This document shows positions 13,919-23,456 of a stretch of 39,584 nt of DNA, one piece after another (position 1 is the first letter of the stretch; the number at the start of each line of letters is the position of its first letter). This stretch comes from an uncultured Gemmiger sp. (lineage in GTDB: Bacteria > Bacillota > Clostridia > Oscillospirales > Ruminococcaceae). Position numbers and translations under genes: made by a program. The DNA lies in the NCBI GenBank assembly GCA_944388125.1, contig CALXHO010000017.1, forward strand, positions 1 through 39,584, written 5' to 3'. The notes beneath the pieces were generated by a model. The model worked only from the letters and a program-made list of their open reading frames with translations. It did no database searches and was not told the DNA's origin.

Positions 13919-14915
13919 GCTCGCCCCCGTCAGTGTCATCATCCCCTGCTACAATGCGGCGGATACCCTGCGCCGGGCGGTGGACGGCGTTCTGGACGGG
14001 GCGCCCGCCAACCTGGAACTGCTGCTGGTGGACGACGGCTCCACCGACGCCACCCCCGCCCTGTGCGACGAGCTGGCCGCCGGGGACGGGCGCATCCGGG
14101 TGCTGCACCGCAAAAACGGCGGTGCTTCCGCGGCCCGCAACGCAGGTCTGGATGCCGCCCTGGGAGACTGGGTCCTCTTTGTGGACGCCGACGATACCCT
14201 GACCCCCGGCCTGTGGCAGGCGTTGGGGGAGGCGTTTGCAGCCGACCCGGGGATGGTGCTGTTCGGCATCGACCGGGCCAGCGGTCCCAATCCCTGTCCC
14301 CTGGCGCCGGGGTATTATGCCGATCCGTCCGCCCTGGGAAAGGCGCTGCGGCCCCTTCTGTTCGAGAGCGGCTATCTGGCCGCGCCCTACGGGAAGGTAT
14401 TCTCCGCCAGAGCGCTGCGCACCGCAGGAATGCACTTTGACGAGGCCCTCAAAGTCAACGAAGATGTGCTGTTCAACACAGTTTTTTTACAAAATACCAT
14501 TTCCATTTTCTGCCTGCCGGGTGTATACTATTACCAATATGATCAAAAGTGGGGATCTTTGTCCCGGCGCCTGCGGGGTGATCTGCTGAAAGCGGAAGCC
14601 CGCTGTGCCCCGGAACTAAAGACTATGCTGCTGCGCTGGGGATATCCCCCCGAATCCTTTCTCAGGGAAAGCCGTCTGCGGGCCTGTCTGAACCAGTACG
14701 GTCTGCTGACCGGCTGTCCGGGAAAAATGCCCTATGCGGAACGGCGGGCCCTGTTTGCCGAGATCCTGGCCCAGCCGGATGCCCGTGCCGCCCTGCAGGA
14801 GCAGCTTCGCCATGACGCCCACCCGCTGCTGGCCCTGCCGTACCGGCTGGGTGTCGCATGGAACCTGCCGGGGCTGCTGGCCGGGTATACACTTTTGAAA
14901 AACCGGTTTTTATGA
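13905..14915 (+). CDS. GT2 family glycosyltransferase
   Basis: This 336-residue GT-A glycosyltransferase has VSVIIPCYNAADTLRRAV at the N-terminus, DDGS at 43-46, NGGASAARNAG and the metal-binding DADD at 94-97. The acceptor part has PYGKVFSARAL and a VNEDVLFNTVF segment equivalent to that in the neighbouring GT2 genes. Around 14475-14560 the DNA becomes clearly richer in A and T than the rest of the gene. AAGGAG precedes the ATG at 13905, which overlaps the previous gene in another frame. Substrate unknown. Confidence 0.9.
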   Translation: MSTPELAPVSVIIPCYNAADTLRRAVDGVLDGAPANLELLLVDDGSTDATPALCDELAAGDGRIRVLHRKNGGASAARNAGLDAALGDWVLFVDADDTLTPGLWQALGEAFAADPGMVLFGIDRASGPNPCPLAPGYYADPSALGKALRPLLFESGYLAAPYGKVFSARALRTAGMHFDEALKVNEDVLFNTVFLQNTISIFCLPGVYYYQYDQKWGSLSRRLRGDLLKAEARCAPELKTMLLRWGYPPESFLRESRLRACLNQYGLLTGCPGKMPYAERRALFAEILAQPDARAALQEQLRHDAHPLLALPYRLGVAWNLPGLLAGYTLLKNRFL

Positions 14916-14974
14916 TAGAATTCTTCCGGCGCCGGACGGCGTCTTGATGAAATGCCATACACAAGGAGCGACCG

Positions 14975-15991
14975 ATGTCCACCCCGAGACTCAGCATCAT
15001 CACAACGGTATACGATGCCAAAGACTACCTGCCCGCCACAGTGCAGAGCATTCTGGCCCAGACCTTTGCGGATTTTGAGCTTCTGCTGGTGGAGGATGGC
15101 AGTCCCAACGGCTGCGGGGAACTCTGTGACGAGCTGGCCAGGCAGGATGTCCGCATCCGGGTATTCCACAAGCCCAACGGCGGTCCGGCCTCGGCGGCAA
15201 ACGTGGGGCTGGAAAATGCTCGGGGGGATTACATCGGCTTTGTGGATTCCGACGATCTCATCCAGCCGGATATGTATGCCCGGCTGTTCGCTGCGCTGGA
15301 GGCCCATCCCGGGGCCCGCCTGGCGGCCTGTGCCGGGGACGCCATCGACGACAGGGGAAATCCCATTCCCGGCCAGAAGGTTGCCTGTTCCCTTACCGGG
15401 GAATGCAACGCCATGGATCTGCTGCTGGAGACCTTCAAGACCGGCAGCTTTTACGGGCCGCTGAGCTGGAACAAACTGTTCGATGCCCGGCTGTTCCGGG
15501 ACAAGAACATCCGCTATGACGAGAGCATGTTCTTTGGCGACGACGCCAGCGTGCTCCATCTGGTATTTGAGGGAGAGCGGGCGGTCTGCCTGCCCGATGC
15601 ACTGTACCATTACCGCACCCGTGCCGGCCAGATGACCGGAGCTGTTTTTCCGCCCCGCAAGCTGGACGATCTGCGGATGTACTGGGACTGGCTGAGCTAT
15701 TTTGCAGCCCGGCCGGATTCCGAGGAATACTACCAATGGGCGGTTGCCTGGTATTGGAAGGTTTTTTATCAATTCTGGGTTTTGTCCGGCGAGGCAGGAA
15801 ATCTTGCCCAGCTCAAGCCCGGTTTTCTGAAACACAAAAAGCATCTGGACAGCCTGCTGCCCGACATTTTGCGGTGCCCGTACATCGCTGCGGGCGAAAA
15901 GGTCCGCGCCGTCCTGTTCATCGCCAGCCCCGGGCTGACCTGGCAGGCGGCCCGCACCTGGGGACGGCTTTGCAGATTTGGGAGGGGTTAA
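14975..15991 (+). CDS. GT2 family glycosyltransferase
   Basis: This 338-residue GT-A glycosyltransferase has LSIITTVYDAKDYLPATVQS at the N-terminus, EDGS at 40-43 (Glu in place of the first Asp), NGGPASAANVG and the metal-binding DSDD at 91-94. The acceptor half has LSWNKLFDARLF and FFGDDASVLHLVF, the same order as in its paralogues. AAGGAG lies six bases upstream of the ATG. It follows a 59-base gap that contains a small CCGGCGCCGG palindrome but no terminator. It is one of five GT2 paralogues in the operon; the specificity cannot be inferred. Confidence 0.9.
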   Translation: MSTPRLSIITTVYDAKDYLPATVQSILAQTFADFELLLVEDGSPNGCGELCDELARQDVRIRVFHKPNGGPASAANVGLENARGDYIGFVDSDDLIQPDMYARLFAALEAHPGARLAACAGDAIDDRGNPIPGQKVACSLTGECNAMDLLLETFKTGSFYGPLSWNKLFDARLFRDKNIRYDESMFFGDDASVLHLVFEGERAVCLPDALYHYRTRAGQMTGAVFPPRKLDDLRMYWDWLSYFAARPDSEEYYQWAVAWYWKVFYQFWVLSGEAGNLAQLKPGFLKHKKHLDSLLPDILRCPYIAAGEKVRAVLFIASPGLTWQAARTWGRLCRFGRG

Positions 15992-15995
15992 AACT

Positions 15996-16976
15996 ATGGA
16001 ACGTATCTGTGTGAGCGTGATCATTCCGATCTACAACACCAAAACCTGGCTGGAAGAATGCGTTCGGAGTGTTCTGGACCAGCAGTTCGATCAGCCGTTT
16101 GAAGTCATTCTGGTGGACGACGGCTCCACCGACGGCTGCAGCGAGCTCTGCGACGAATTCGCCAAAAAGGACGTCCGCATCCGGGTCATCCATCAGGAGA
16201 ACCAGGGCCTTTCCGCCGCCCGCAACACCGGTATTGATGCCGCCCAGGGCCGCTACTACGCCTTTGTGGACTCGGACGATATTCTGCGCCCTGCCTATCT
16301 GCAAAAGCTCTTTGACGCCTGCGAGAAGCATGACGCCTACATGGCCATCTGCGCCGTGGAGGACGTGCGGGAGGACGGCACCAGCGAGGAACCGCCTGCC
16401 TACACCATGCCCACCGAGGTGGGGGTGTTCACCGGCAAAGACCTGCTCAACAACTTCTATGCCGCCAACGGCACCTACTACACCGTGGCGTGGAACAAGC
16501 TCTACCGCGCCGAGGTATGGAAGCTGCTCCACTACCCTGAGGGCCGCCTGCATGAGGATGACTTCGTCGCCCACCGCCTGTTCTGGCGTTGCGACAAGGT
16601 GGTCTGCCTGGACGATCAGCTTTACTGCTACCGCCTGAGCAGCGGCAGTATCTGCCGTTCCAACATCAAGCCCGAGGCCTTCGATGCCGTGGACGGCCTG
16701 GCCGACCGCTACCGCTTCTTTGTGGAGAACGGCGCTGACCGCACTGTCATCGACTGCGCCTACGCGGCCTGCTGGCGGCGGTATCTCTTCCTCTGCGCCA
16801 AGGTGCGCCAGTCTCCCGAGCCTGCCCTGGTCAAGGCGATTTCCAAGGAACAGTTCCTGATGCAGGGACTCATCAGCTATCTGCCCAACTGCAAGCAGCT
16901 GAAAATGACCGAAAAACTGTCGGCCGCCCGCTGGTCCATGATGCCTGCGGAAAGCCTGTGCCCCGTAAAGAAGTAA
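15996..16976 (+). CDS. GT2 family glycosyltransferase
   Basis: This 326-residue GT-A glycosyltransferase has VSVIIPIYNTKTWLEECVRS, DDGS at 41-44, LSAARNTG and DSDD at 92-95. The acceptor part has VAWNKLYRAEVWK and LHEDDFVAHRLFW. Similar proteins make linear capsule or exopolysaccharide units, but the sugar used is not predictable. The ATG at 15996 has GGGAGGGG about eight bases upstream and starts four bases after the preceding stop, so the two are tightly linked. An in-frame upstream ATG at 15978 lacks a separate ribosome site. Confidence 0.91.
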   Translation: MERICVSVIIPIYNTKTWLEECVRSVLDQQFDQPFEVILVDDGSTDGCSELCDEFAKKDVRIRVIHQENQGLSAARNTGIDAAQGRYYAFVDSDDILRPAYLQKLFDACEKHDAYMAICAVEDVREDGTSEEPPAYTMPTEVGVFTGKDLLNNFYAANGTYYTVAWNKLYRAEVWKLLHYPEGRLHEDDFVAHRLFWRCDKVVCLDDQLYCYRLSSGSICRSNIKPEAFDAVDGLADRYRFFVENGADRTVIDCAYAACWRRYLFLCAKVRQSPEPALVKAISKEQFLMQGLISYLPNCKQLKMTEKLSAARWSMMPAESLCPVKK

Positions 16977-17011
16977 CGGGAAAAGTAATCTTTGTGTGAG
17001 GAGGCCCGGCC

Positions 17012-18232
17012 GTGCCGCTTGTCAAGCCGGACAAAAAAACGGAAAAGCGCCCCCGTGTGCTGCTGATTCCCCCTGCCGATCTGCCCGTGCCCGCGGTGCG
17101 CGGCGGCGCGGTGGAAACGCTCATCACCCATCTGATCCGGGAAAATGAGCGTCAGGGAAAGCTGGATCTTTTGTGCGCCAGTGTGCTGGACGCCGACGCC
17201 AAGGCGGCAGCCGCCGATCTGCGCTATACCAAAATGATGTACATTGCCCGTCCCCGGGGACACCGCCGCTACTGGCCCATGGTGTTCATCGAGCGGTGTT
17301 TCGGCGTGGCGGCGCCCTATGAGCCCTGGTATCAGAAGGTCCAGCTCTCGCTGGCGCTGGAGCTGCCCCCGCCCGACTGGATCGTCGCCGAGGGCGGCAA
17401 CCTGACCCAGTTCGGCGCCATCAGCCGCATGTTCGGCCGCAAGCGCTGCCTGGCCCATCTCCACGGCCTGACCCAGTGCAGCCGTCAGATGGATGACATC
17501 TACGGCGGCGTTCTGGCCCTGAGCGAATTTATCCGGAATGAGTACCTGAAAACCAGCACTTTGGACCGGAAAAATGCCTTTATTCTTCACAACTGCATCG
17601 ACACCCAACGGTTTACCCCCGGTGAGCCCGACGCCAGGCTGCGCGCTTCGCTCGGTTTTGCACCGGAGGATTTTGTTGTGCTGTTCTGCGGGCGGCTGGA
17701 ACCTGACAAAGGCATCCACCGTCTGCTGGAGGCCATCTCCTCCCTGTCCGACCCGCACATCAAGCTGCTCATTGTGGGCAGCCCCTTCTTCGGCCGCACC
17801 CAGTCCAGTCCTTTCCTGAAAAAGCTGGAGGCACAGGCCCGTGCCCTGGACAGCCGGGTCCGGTTCACCGGGTTCATCCAGAACGACAATCTGCCCGACT
17901 ACTACCGTCTGGCCGACCTGGTCTGCGTCCCCACCATGGTGCAGGAGGCCGCGGGCCTGGTGGCCATCGAGGCCATGGCCTGCGGCCGCCCGGTGCTGGC
18001 CACCCGCAGCGGCGGCATGCCGGAGTATCTGGCCGGCAGCCAGGCGGTGCTGGTGGATCTGAACCGGGACGTGGCCGGGCAGCTTGCCTGGGCCATTGAA
18101 ATGCTCCGCGACCATCCCGAACTGCGCGCCGAGATGGGCCGCGCCGGGGCTGAGGCCGCCAAACAGTTTTCGGTGGCAGCCTTTTACGACAACTTTGTCC
18201 GCATCCTGACCGAAATGGGGGAACGCACATGA
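17012..18232 (+). CDS. GT4 family glycosyltransferase
   Basis: This 406-residue GT-B retaining glycosyltransferase has VLLIPPADLPVPAVRGGAVE as its N-terminal strand and Gly-rich loop. The middle has AHLHGLTQCSRQM and ILHNCIDTQRF, both usual in GT4. The donor domain has FCGRLEPDKGIHRLLEAI, LLIVGSPFFG and EX7E in VQEAAGLVAIEAMACGRP, followed by the SGGMPEYL loop. The start is GTG at 17012 with GAGGAGG seven bases upstream. Its stop overlaps the next ATG (ATGA). Of the cluster's GT4 proteins it is the most canonical; the donor is unknown. Confidence 0.93.
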   Translation: MPLVKPDKKTEKRPRVLLIPPADLPVPAVRGGAVETLITHLIRENERQGKLDLLCASVLDADAKAAAADLRYTKMMYIARPRGHRRYWPMVFIERCFGVAAPYEPWYQKVQLSLALELPPPDWIVAEGGNLTQFGAISRMFGRKRCLAHLHGLTQCSRQMDDIYGGVLALSEFIRNEYLKTSTLDRKNAFILHNCIDTQRFTPGEPDARLRASLGFAPEDFVVLFCGRLEPDKGIHRLLEAISSLSDPHIKLLIVGSPFFGRTQSSPFLKKLEAQARALDSRVRFTGFIQNDNLPDYYRLADLVCVPTMVQEAAGLVAIEAMACGRPVLATRSGGMPEYLAGSQAVLVDLNRDVAGQLAWAIEMLRDHPELRAEMGRAGAEAAKQFSVAAFYDNFVRILTEMGERT

Positions 18233-19287
18233 AGTCCGCCGTCTGCGTCATTGTTCCGGTCTACAAGGCGGTGCACACCCTGGACCGCTGTGTGGAGAGT
18301 GTGCTCTGCCAGGAGGTTCCCGGCGGGGTCAGCTGCATCCTGGTGGACGACGGCAGCCCCGACGAATCGGGCGCCATGTGCGACGCCTGGGCCGCCCGGG
18401 ATCCCCGCATCCGGGTCATTCACAAGGAGGACGGCGGTGTTTCCAGTGCCCGGAACGCCGGGCTGGAAATTGCCGATGCCCGGTACATCGTCTTTCTGGA
18501 CTCCGACGATGCCCTGCGGGAGGGCGCACTGGAAGCCGCCCTCGCTGCGCAGCAAGAACACCCGGGCAGCTTTGTGATCTGGCACTACACTACCGATCTG
18601 CTGGACGATGCCCCCGCCGAGGGAGATGCTGCCCCGCGGCCGGCCTCGTCACTGGCTAGGCTGTATCTCGACTGTCTGATCGCCATGCCCTGGAACAAGC
18701 TCTACCGGGGGGATCTTCTGCGGGAGCTTCGATTTGACGAATCGTATACCCTTGGAGAGGATTTACAATTTGTATTGGATTACATTGCCTGCCTGAACCG
18801 TGAAAGCAAAAACTGGTCCTTTGCCGTGGTGGACGCCCCCCTGACCTGGTACAACTGTGATAATACCGGCACCAGTCTTTCCACCCGCTATCACGACGAT
18901 TACTGCGACATCTGGCCCCGGCATTTTGCCAAGCTCAATGCCGCCTGTGACGCCGTGGGTGCCCCGCAGGAGGATCTGCTGCCCCTCCACCGGGCCGAGC
19001 TCACCGTCCTGGCCGAGGGCGCCGCCGACATTCTGCGGCGGGATCCCTCCCCTGCCGGGCTGCGCCGGGACAAGGCCGACAAGGCGCTGTCCGGGACCTG
19101 GCTGCGGGGTCTTTTGAAAACCATGCGCCGGGAGAAAAACTACTCCGCCTACTATCTCCCGGTGTGGTGGCGCAACCTGCACCTGCTCTACTCCATGGCC
19201 GAGGCCCGCCGCCTGAACAAGCCGCTGTACGGCAAGATGGACTGGCTGGGGTATTACCTGTTTCTGGGACGGCGCCGCCGGGAGTGA
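18229..19287 (+). CDS. GT2 family glycosyltransferase
   Basis: This 352-residue GT-A glycosyltransferase has VCVIVPVYKAVHTLDRCVES, DDGS at 40-43, DGGVSSARNAG and DSDD at 91-94. The acceptor half contains MPWNKLYRGDLL and LGEDLQFVLDYIA. A short AT-rich patch (about 18740-18790) falls at the same structural point as in the GT2 gene at 13905. It is the last gene of the operon, joined to the previous one by an ATGA overlap and followed after about 145 bases by a strong terminator. Substrate unknown. Confidence 0.91.
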   Translation: MKSAVCVIVPVYKAVHTLDRCVESVLCQEVPGGVSCILVDDGSPDESGAMCDAWAARDPRIRVIHKEDGGVSSARNAGLEIADARYIVFLDSDDALREGALEAALAAQQEHPGSFVIWHYTTDLLDDAPAEGDAAPRPASSLARLYLDCLIAMPWNKLYRGDLLRELRFDESYTLGEDLQFVLDYIACLNRESKNWSFAVVDAPLTWYNCDNTGTSLSTRYHDDYCDIWPRHFAKLNAACDAVGAPQEDLLPLHRAELTVLAEGAADILRRDPSPAGLRRDKADKALSGTWLRGLLKTMRREKNYSAYYLPVWWRNLHLLYSMAEARRLNKPLYGKMDWLGYYLFLGRRRRE

Positions 19288-19431
19288 CCGCACGCCTCTC
19301 CGCCGCCTGTCGTCGCTTTGTTTCACCGCCCAGCGGGCATAGAGGCCGGGTCTCTCGTTTCAAAGGGTTCCCCATGTGCCCGGTACCGCCGCTTTCTTTC
19401 AACCGTCCGTGGAAAACCGAATTCTTCCATC

Positions 19432-19472
19432 ACAGCCGTCCGGCTCCTGTCAGCCCGGGCGGCTGTTTTTTT
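19432..19472 (+). terminator. Intrinsic terminator of the glycosyltransferase operon
   Basis: A 12-bp helix (19432-19443 with 19455-19466, one G-U pair) is followed by seven T. Confidence 0.93.
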
Positions 19473-19493
19473 GTAAAGATTTTTGCATAGGTC

Positions 19494-19522
19494 TTGATTT
19501 GCGGCGAAATACTGAGTATGAT
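19494..19522 (+). promoter_or_regulatory. Sigma-A promoter for enolase
   Basis: TTGATT, a 17-base spacer and TATGAT. The start would lie near 19529, giving a leader of about 80 bases. Confidence 0.8.
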
Positions 19523-19569
19523 AGACACAGAAGATGTTAGCATAAAGCAACTAAAGTTTGTTAAAGTAA

Positions 19570-20904
<1,335 letters not shown>

Positions 20905-20948
20905 GCGATTTGCCGCAAAATACCTTTTTCATACGCTGACCGTCAGGG

Positions 20949-20984
20949 CCGGGAACTTCCGCCGGGAGTTCCCGGTCTTGTTTT
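20949..20984 (+). terminator. Intrinsic terminator after enolase
   Basis: Perfect 9-bp arms CCGGGAACT (20949-20957) and AGTTCCCGG (20967-20975) are followed by TCTTGTTTT. Confidence 0.88.
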
Positions 20985-21205
20985 GTATGGGCATGACGGA
21001 AACGGTGTCTGCCCGGACGGGCACATCCCCATGCCGCAGAATGCCGCGAGTCTTTTTCTCGGATACAGGCGGTACGGTCCGGCGGAAAAATGCAGAGGGC
21101 GGCCTCCCCTGCTCCGCCTGGTTTTGCCCGGTACAGGCCGCTTTTTCGGGGTGAAAAGGGGCGGCAAATTTCTCCGTGGAACGCCGCGGTGAAGGGGTAC
21201 CGGAT
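20985..21205. other. Unassigned spacer before the export operon
   Basis: About 220 bases carry no gene I can support. A weak hairpin rich in G-U pairs can form at 21137-21165, and TGCCC/GGGCA can pair near 21008-21021. Nothing here matches a known RNA. Confidence 0.4.
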
Positions 21206-21234
21206 TTGTAATTTACTGCCATCCATGGTACAAT
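21206..21234 (+). promoter_or_regulatory. Sigma-A promoter for the polysaccharide export / ulosonate operon
   Basis: TTGTAA, a 17-base spacer and TACAAT with TGG just before it (extended -10). The start would lie near 21241. No further clear promoter appears before 32766, so this may drive 11 genes. Confidence 0.8.
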
Positions 21235-21277
21235 AGGCGTGTATATGAATTTTTGCGAAAGTACAGGTAATGAATCT

Positions 21278-22153
21278 ATGGCGGAACAACTGCAGACCAA
21301 CGCCTCCAACGGCGAATGGACCACCATTATCCGTCCCCGCACCGGCTGGTTTGACATCGACCTGCAGGAGCTGTGGCGGTATCGCGACCTGATCGTCCTG
21401 TTTGTCAAGCGCAACTTTGCCGTGCTGTACAAGCAGACCATTCTTGGCCCGGCATGGGTGCTTCTCAACCCGCTGCTGACCAGCGTGCTCTTTAACGTAG
21501 TGTTCGGCGGCATTGCGGGCCTTTCCACCGACGGCACCCCCTCCTTCCTGTTCTACATGGCGGGCAATACCGTCTGGACCTTTTTCTCCAGCTGCATCAA
21601 CAATACCGCCAACACCTTTGTGGCCAACAGCCAGGTGTTCGGCAAGGTGTATTTTCCCCGGCTCACCATGCCCATCAGCCAGGCGTTGACCAGCCTCATC
21701 AACTTCCTGATTCAGGCGGCCATGTTTGTGCTGTTCTGGCTCTATTTCTTCTTCACCGGGGCGGATATTCACCTCACCGCCTGGATGTGGGCTGTTCCGC
21801 TGGTGCTGGTCCAGACCATGCTGCTGGGCCTGGGTGTGGGCATCATCGTCTCCAGCCTGACCACCAAGTACCGTGACCTGGCCATCGCCGTCAGCTTCGG
21901 CGTACAGCTGTGGATGTATGTTTCCCCCGTGGTCTACCCGCTGTCCACCCTGGGAGAAAGTCCCCGCCTCGCCTTTTTGATGCGTCTCAATCCCATGACC
22001 GCCCCCATCGAGATTTTCCGCACCGCCACGCTGGGTACCGGCTCGGCGGAAATGGGGATGTTCGTGTACAGTCTGGTGTTCACCGCCGTGGCCCTTGTCC
22101 TGGGCGTGGTGCTGTTCAGCCGGATCGAAAAAACCTTTATGGACACGGTGTAA
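21278..22153 (+). CDS. Polysaccharide ABC exporter, ABC-2 type permease (Wzm/TagG-like)
   Basis: This 291-residue membrane subunit would move an undecaprenyl-linked polysaccharide out of the cell. The cytoplasmic N-terminus holds the coupling segment LWRYRDLIVLFVKRNFAVLY, then YKQTILGPAWVLLNPLL, which is characteristic of the Wzm/TagG/RgpC family. About six hydrophobic segments follow, with VFGKVYFPRLTMP in a conserved cytoplasmic loop and WMYVSPVVYPLS near the end. I chose the ATG at 21278 because AGGTAA lies upstream and the promoter start (about 21241) rules out the GTG at 21239. The ATPase partner starts 10 bases downstream. In a Gram-positive the cargo could be a teichoic-acid-like or rhamnan-like wall polymer. 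Confidence 0.93.
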   Translation: MAEQLQTNASNGEWTTIIRPRTGWFDIDLQELWRYRDLIVLFVKRNFAVLYKQTILGPAWVLLNPLLTSVLFNVVFGGIAGLSTDGTPSFLFYMAGNTVWTFFSSCINNTANTFVANSQVFGKVYFPRLTMPISQALTSLINFLIQAAMFVLFWLYFFFTGADIHLTAWMWAVPLVLVQTMLLGLGVGIIVSSLTTKYRDLAIAVSFGVQLWMYVSPVVYPLSTLGESPRLAFLMRLNPMTAPIEIFRTATLGTGSAEMGMFVYSLVFTAVALVLGVVLFSRIEKTFMDTV

Positions 22154-22163
22154 GGGGGCAGCT

Positions 22164-23453
22164 ATGGCATCCAACAACAGAACGCCCGTCATCCAGGTGA
22201 CGGGGCTGAAAAAGCAGTACAAGCTGGGCCAGATCGGCGGCGGCACCCTGACCCACGACCTTCAGAGCTGGTGGGCGCGTGTCCGCGGCAAGGAGGACCC
22301 CAACACCGTCATCGGCACCGATACCCGGCTGTTCGGCCAGACCTTCATGGCCCTCAATGGGGTAGATCTCACCGTCTACCAGGGGGAAGCCCTGGGCATC
22401 ATCGGCCGCAACGGAGCAGGTAAGTCCACCCTGCTCAAGATCCTCTCCCGCATCACCGCCCCCACCGAGGGCGAGATCCGGCTGAAAGGCCGGGTGGCCA
22501 GCATGCTGGAAGTGGGCACCGGTTTCAACAACGAGATGACCGGCCGGGAAAACATCTACATGAACGGCGCCATCCTGGGCATGACCAAGGCCGAGGTGGA
22601 CGCCAAGCTGGATCAGATCATCGAATTTTCCGAGTGTGGGGACTTCATCGACACCCCCGTCAAGCGGTATTCCAGCGGTATGTTCGTCAAGCTGGCCTTC
22701 GCTGTGGCGGCCCATCTGGACAGCGAGATCATGGTCATGGACGAGGTCCTGGCCGTGGGCGACATGAAGTTCCAGCAGAAATGCCTGGGCAAAATGAGCG
22801 ACGTGGCCGGTCAGGAAGGCCGCACCGTCCTCTATGTCAGCCACAACATGTCCACCATCCGCCAGCTGTGCACCCGCTGCGTGGTGCTGGACAAGGGCCG
22901 GGTCATCTTTGACGGCGACGTGGAACAGGCCATTGCCGTCTACATGGATACCACCGACGTCAACGTGGTCCACTACGACCTGGCCGACGTCTCCCGCATG
23001 AACCAGAGCGCGGGCAAGCGGCTGCGCCTGGAGACCCTGGACTTTGTGGACAAAGAATCCAGCGTCTTTGCCGACACCGAGAAAATGCGCATCCGCATCA
23101 CCTGGCGGGTGTCCGAACCCTTTGCCGGGGTGCACATGAAGATGAATCTGCATTACCGGGATTCCTCCCCCGTGGGCATCACCCACCCGGTGGACCTGGG
23201 CCCCGCCCAGCCCGGAAAGCTGTATGTCTCCGAATTCGAGTTTGACCCGTCGCTTTTGGGCGAGGGCCAGTATTTCTTCTATCTCGACATCTTCGACGGT
23301 GCCCTGGCCCAGGCGGTCTGTCTGGACAAGCCGGTCACCGAGTTTGCCTTTGAGGTCACCAGCGGCGACCTCTCCATGCCCGAGTGGGCCTCCGGCTGGG
23401 GCCGTATCCACTTCCCGCCGGTCAAGGTGCTGACCTCGGGGGCGGAGGGATGA
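22164..23453 (+). CDS. Polysaccharide ABC exporter, ATPase with C-terminal glycan-binding domain (Wzt-like)
   Basis: This 429-residue protein drives export of a lipid-linked polysaccharide. Walker A is GRNGAGKST at 81-89, the signature is the modified YSSGM at 169-173 (usual for Wzt/TagH), Walker B is IMVMDEVLAVGD at 189-200, and the switch His lies in LYVSHNMS. Residues from about 270 to the end form an extra domain (RITWRVSEPFAGVHMKMNL, GEGQYFFYLDIFDG) of the Wzt C-terminal type, a beta-sandwich that in O-antigen exporters reads the chain terminus. AAGGGGG precedes the ATG at 22164. The next gene starts three bases after the stop. TagH and RgpD are alternative relatives; the extra domain favours Wzt. 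Confidence 0.93.
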   Translation: MASNNRTPVIQVTGLKKQYKLGQIGGGTLTHDLQSWWARVRGKEDPNTVIGTDTRLFGQTFMALNGVDLTVYQGEALGIIGRNGAGKSTLLKILSRITAPTEGEIRLKGRVASMLEVGTGFNNEMTGRENIYMNGAILGMTKAEVDAKLDQIIEFSECGDFIDTPVKRYSSGMFVKLAFAVAAHLDSEIMVMDEVLAVGDMKFQQKCLGKMSDVAGQEGRTVLYVSHNMSTIRQLCTRCVVLDKGRVIFDGDVEQAIAVYMDTTDVNVVHYDLADVSRMNQSAGKRLRLETLDFVDKESSVFADTEKMRIRITWRVSEPFAGVHMKMNLHYRDSSPVGITHPVDLGPAQPGKLYVSEFEFDPSLLGEGQYFFYLDIFDGALAQAVCLDKPVTEFAFEVTSGDLSMPEWASGWGRIHFPPVKVLTSGAEG

Positions 23454-23456
23454 GGG

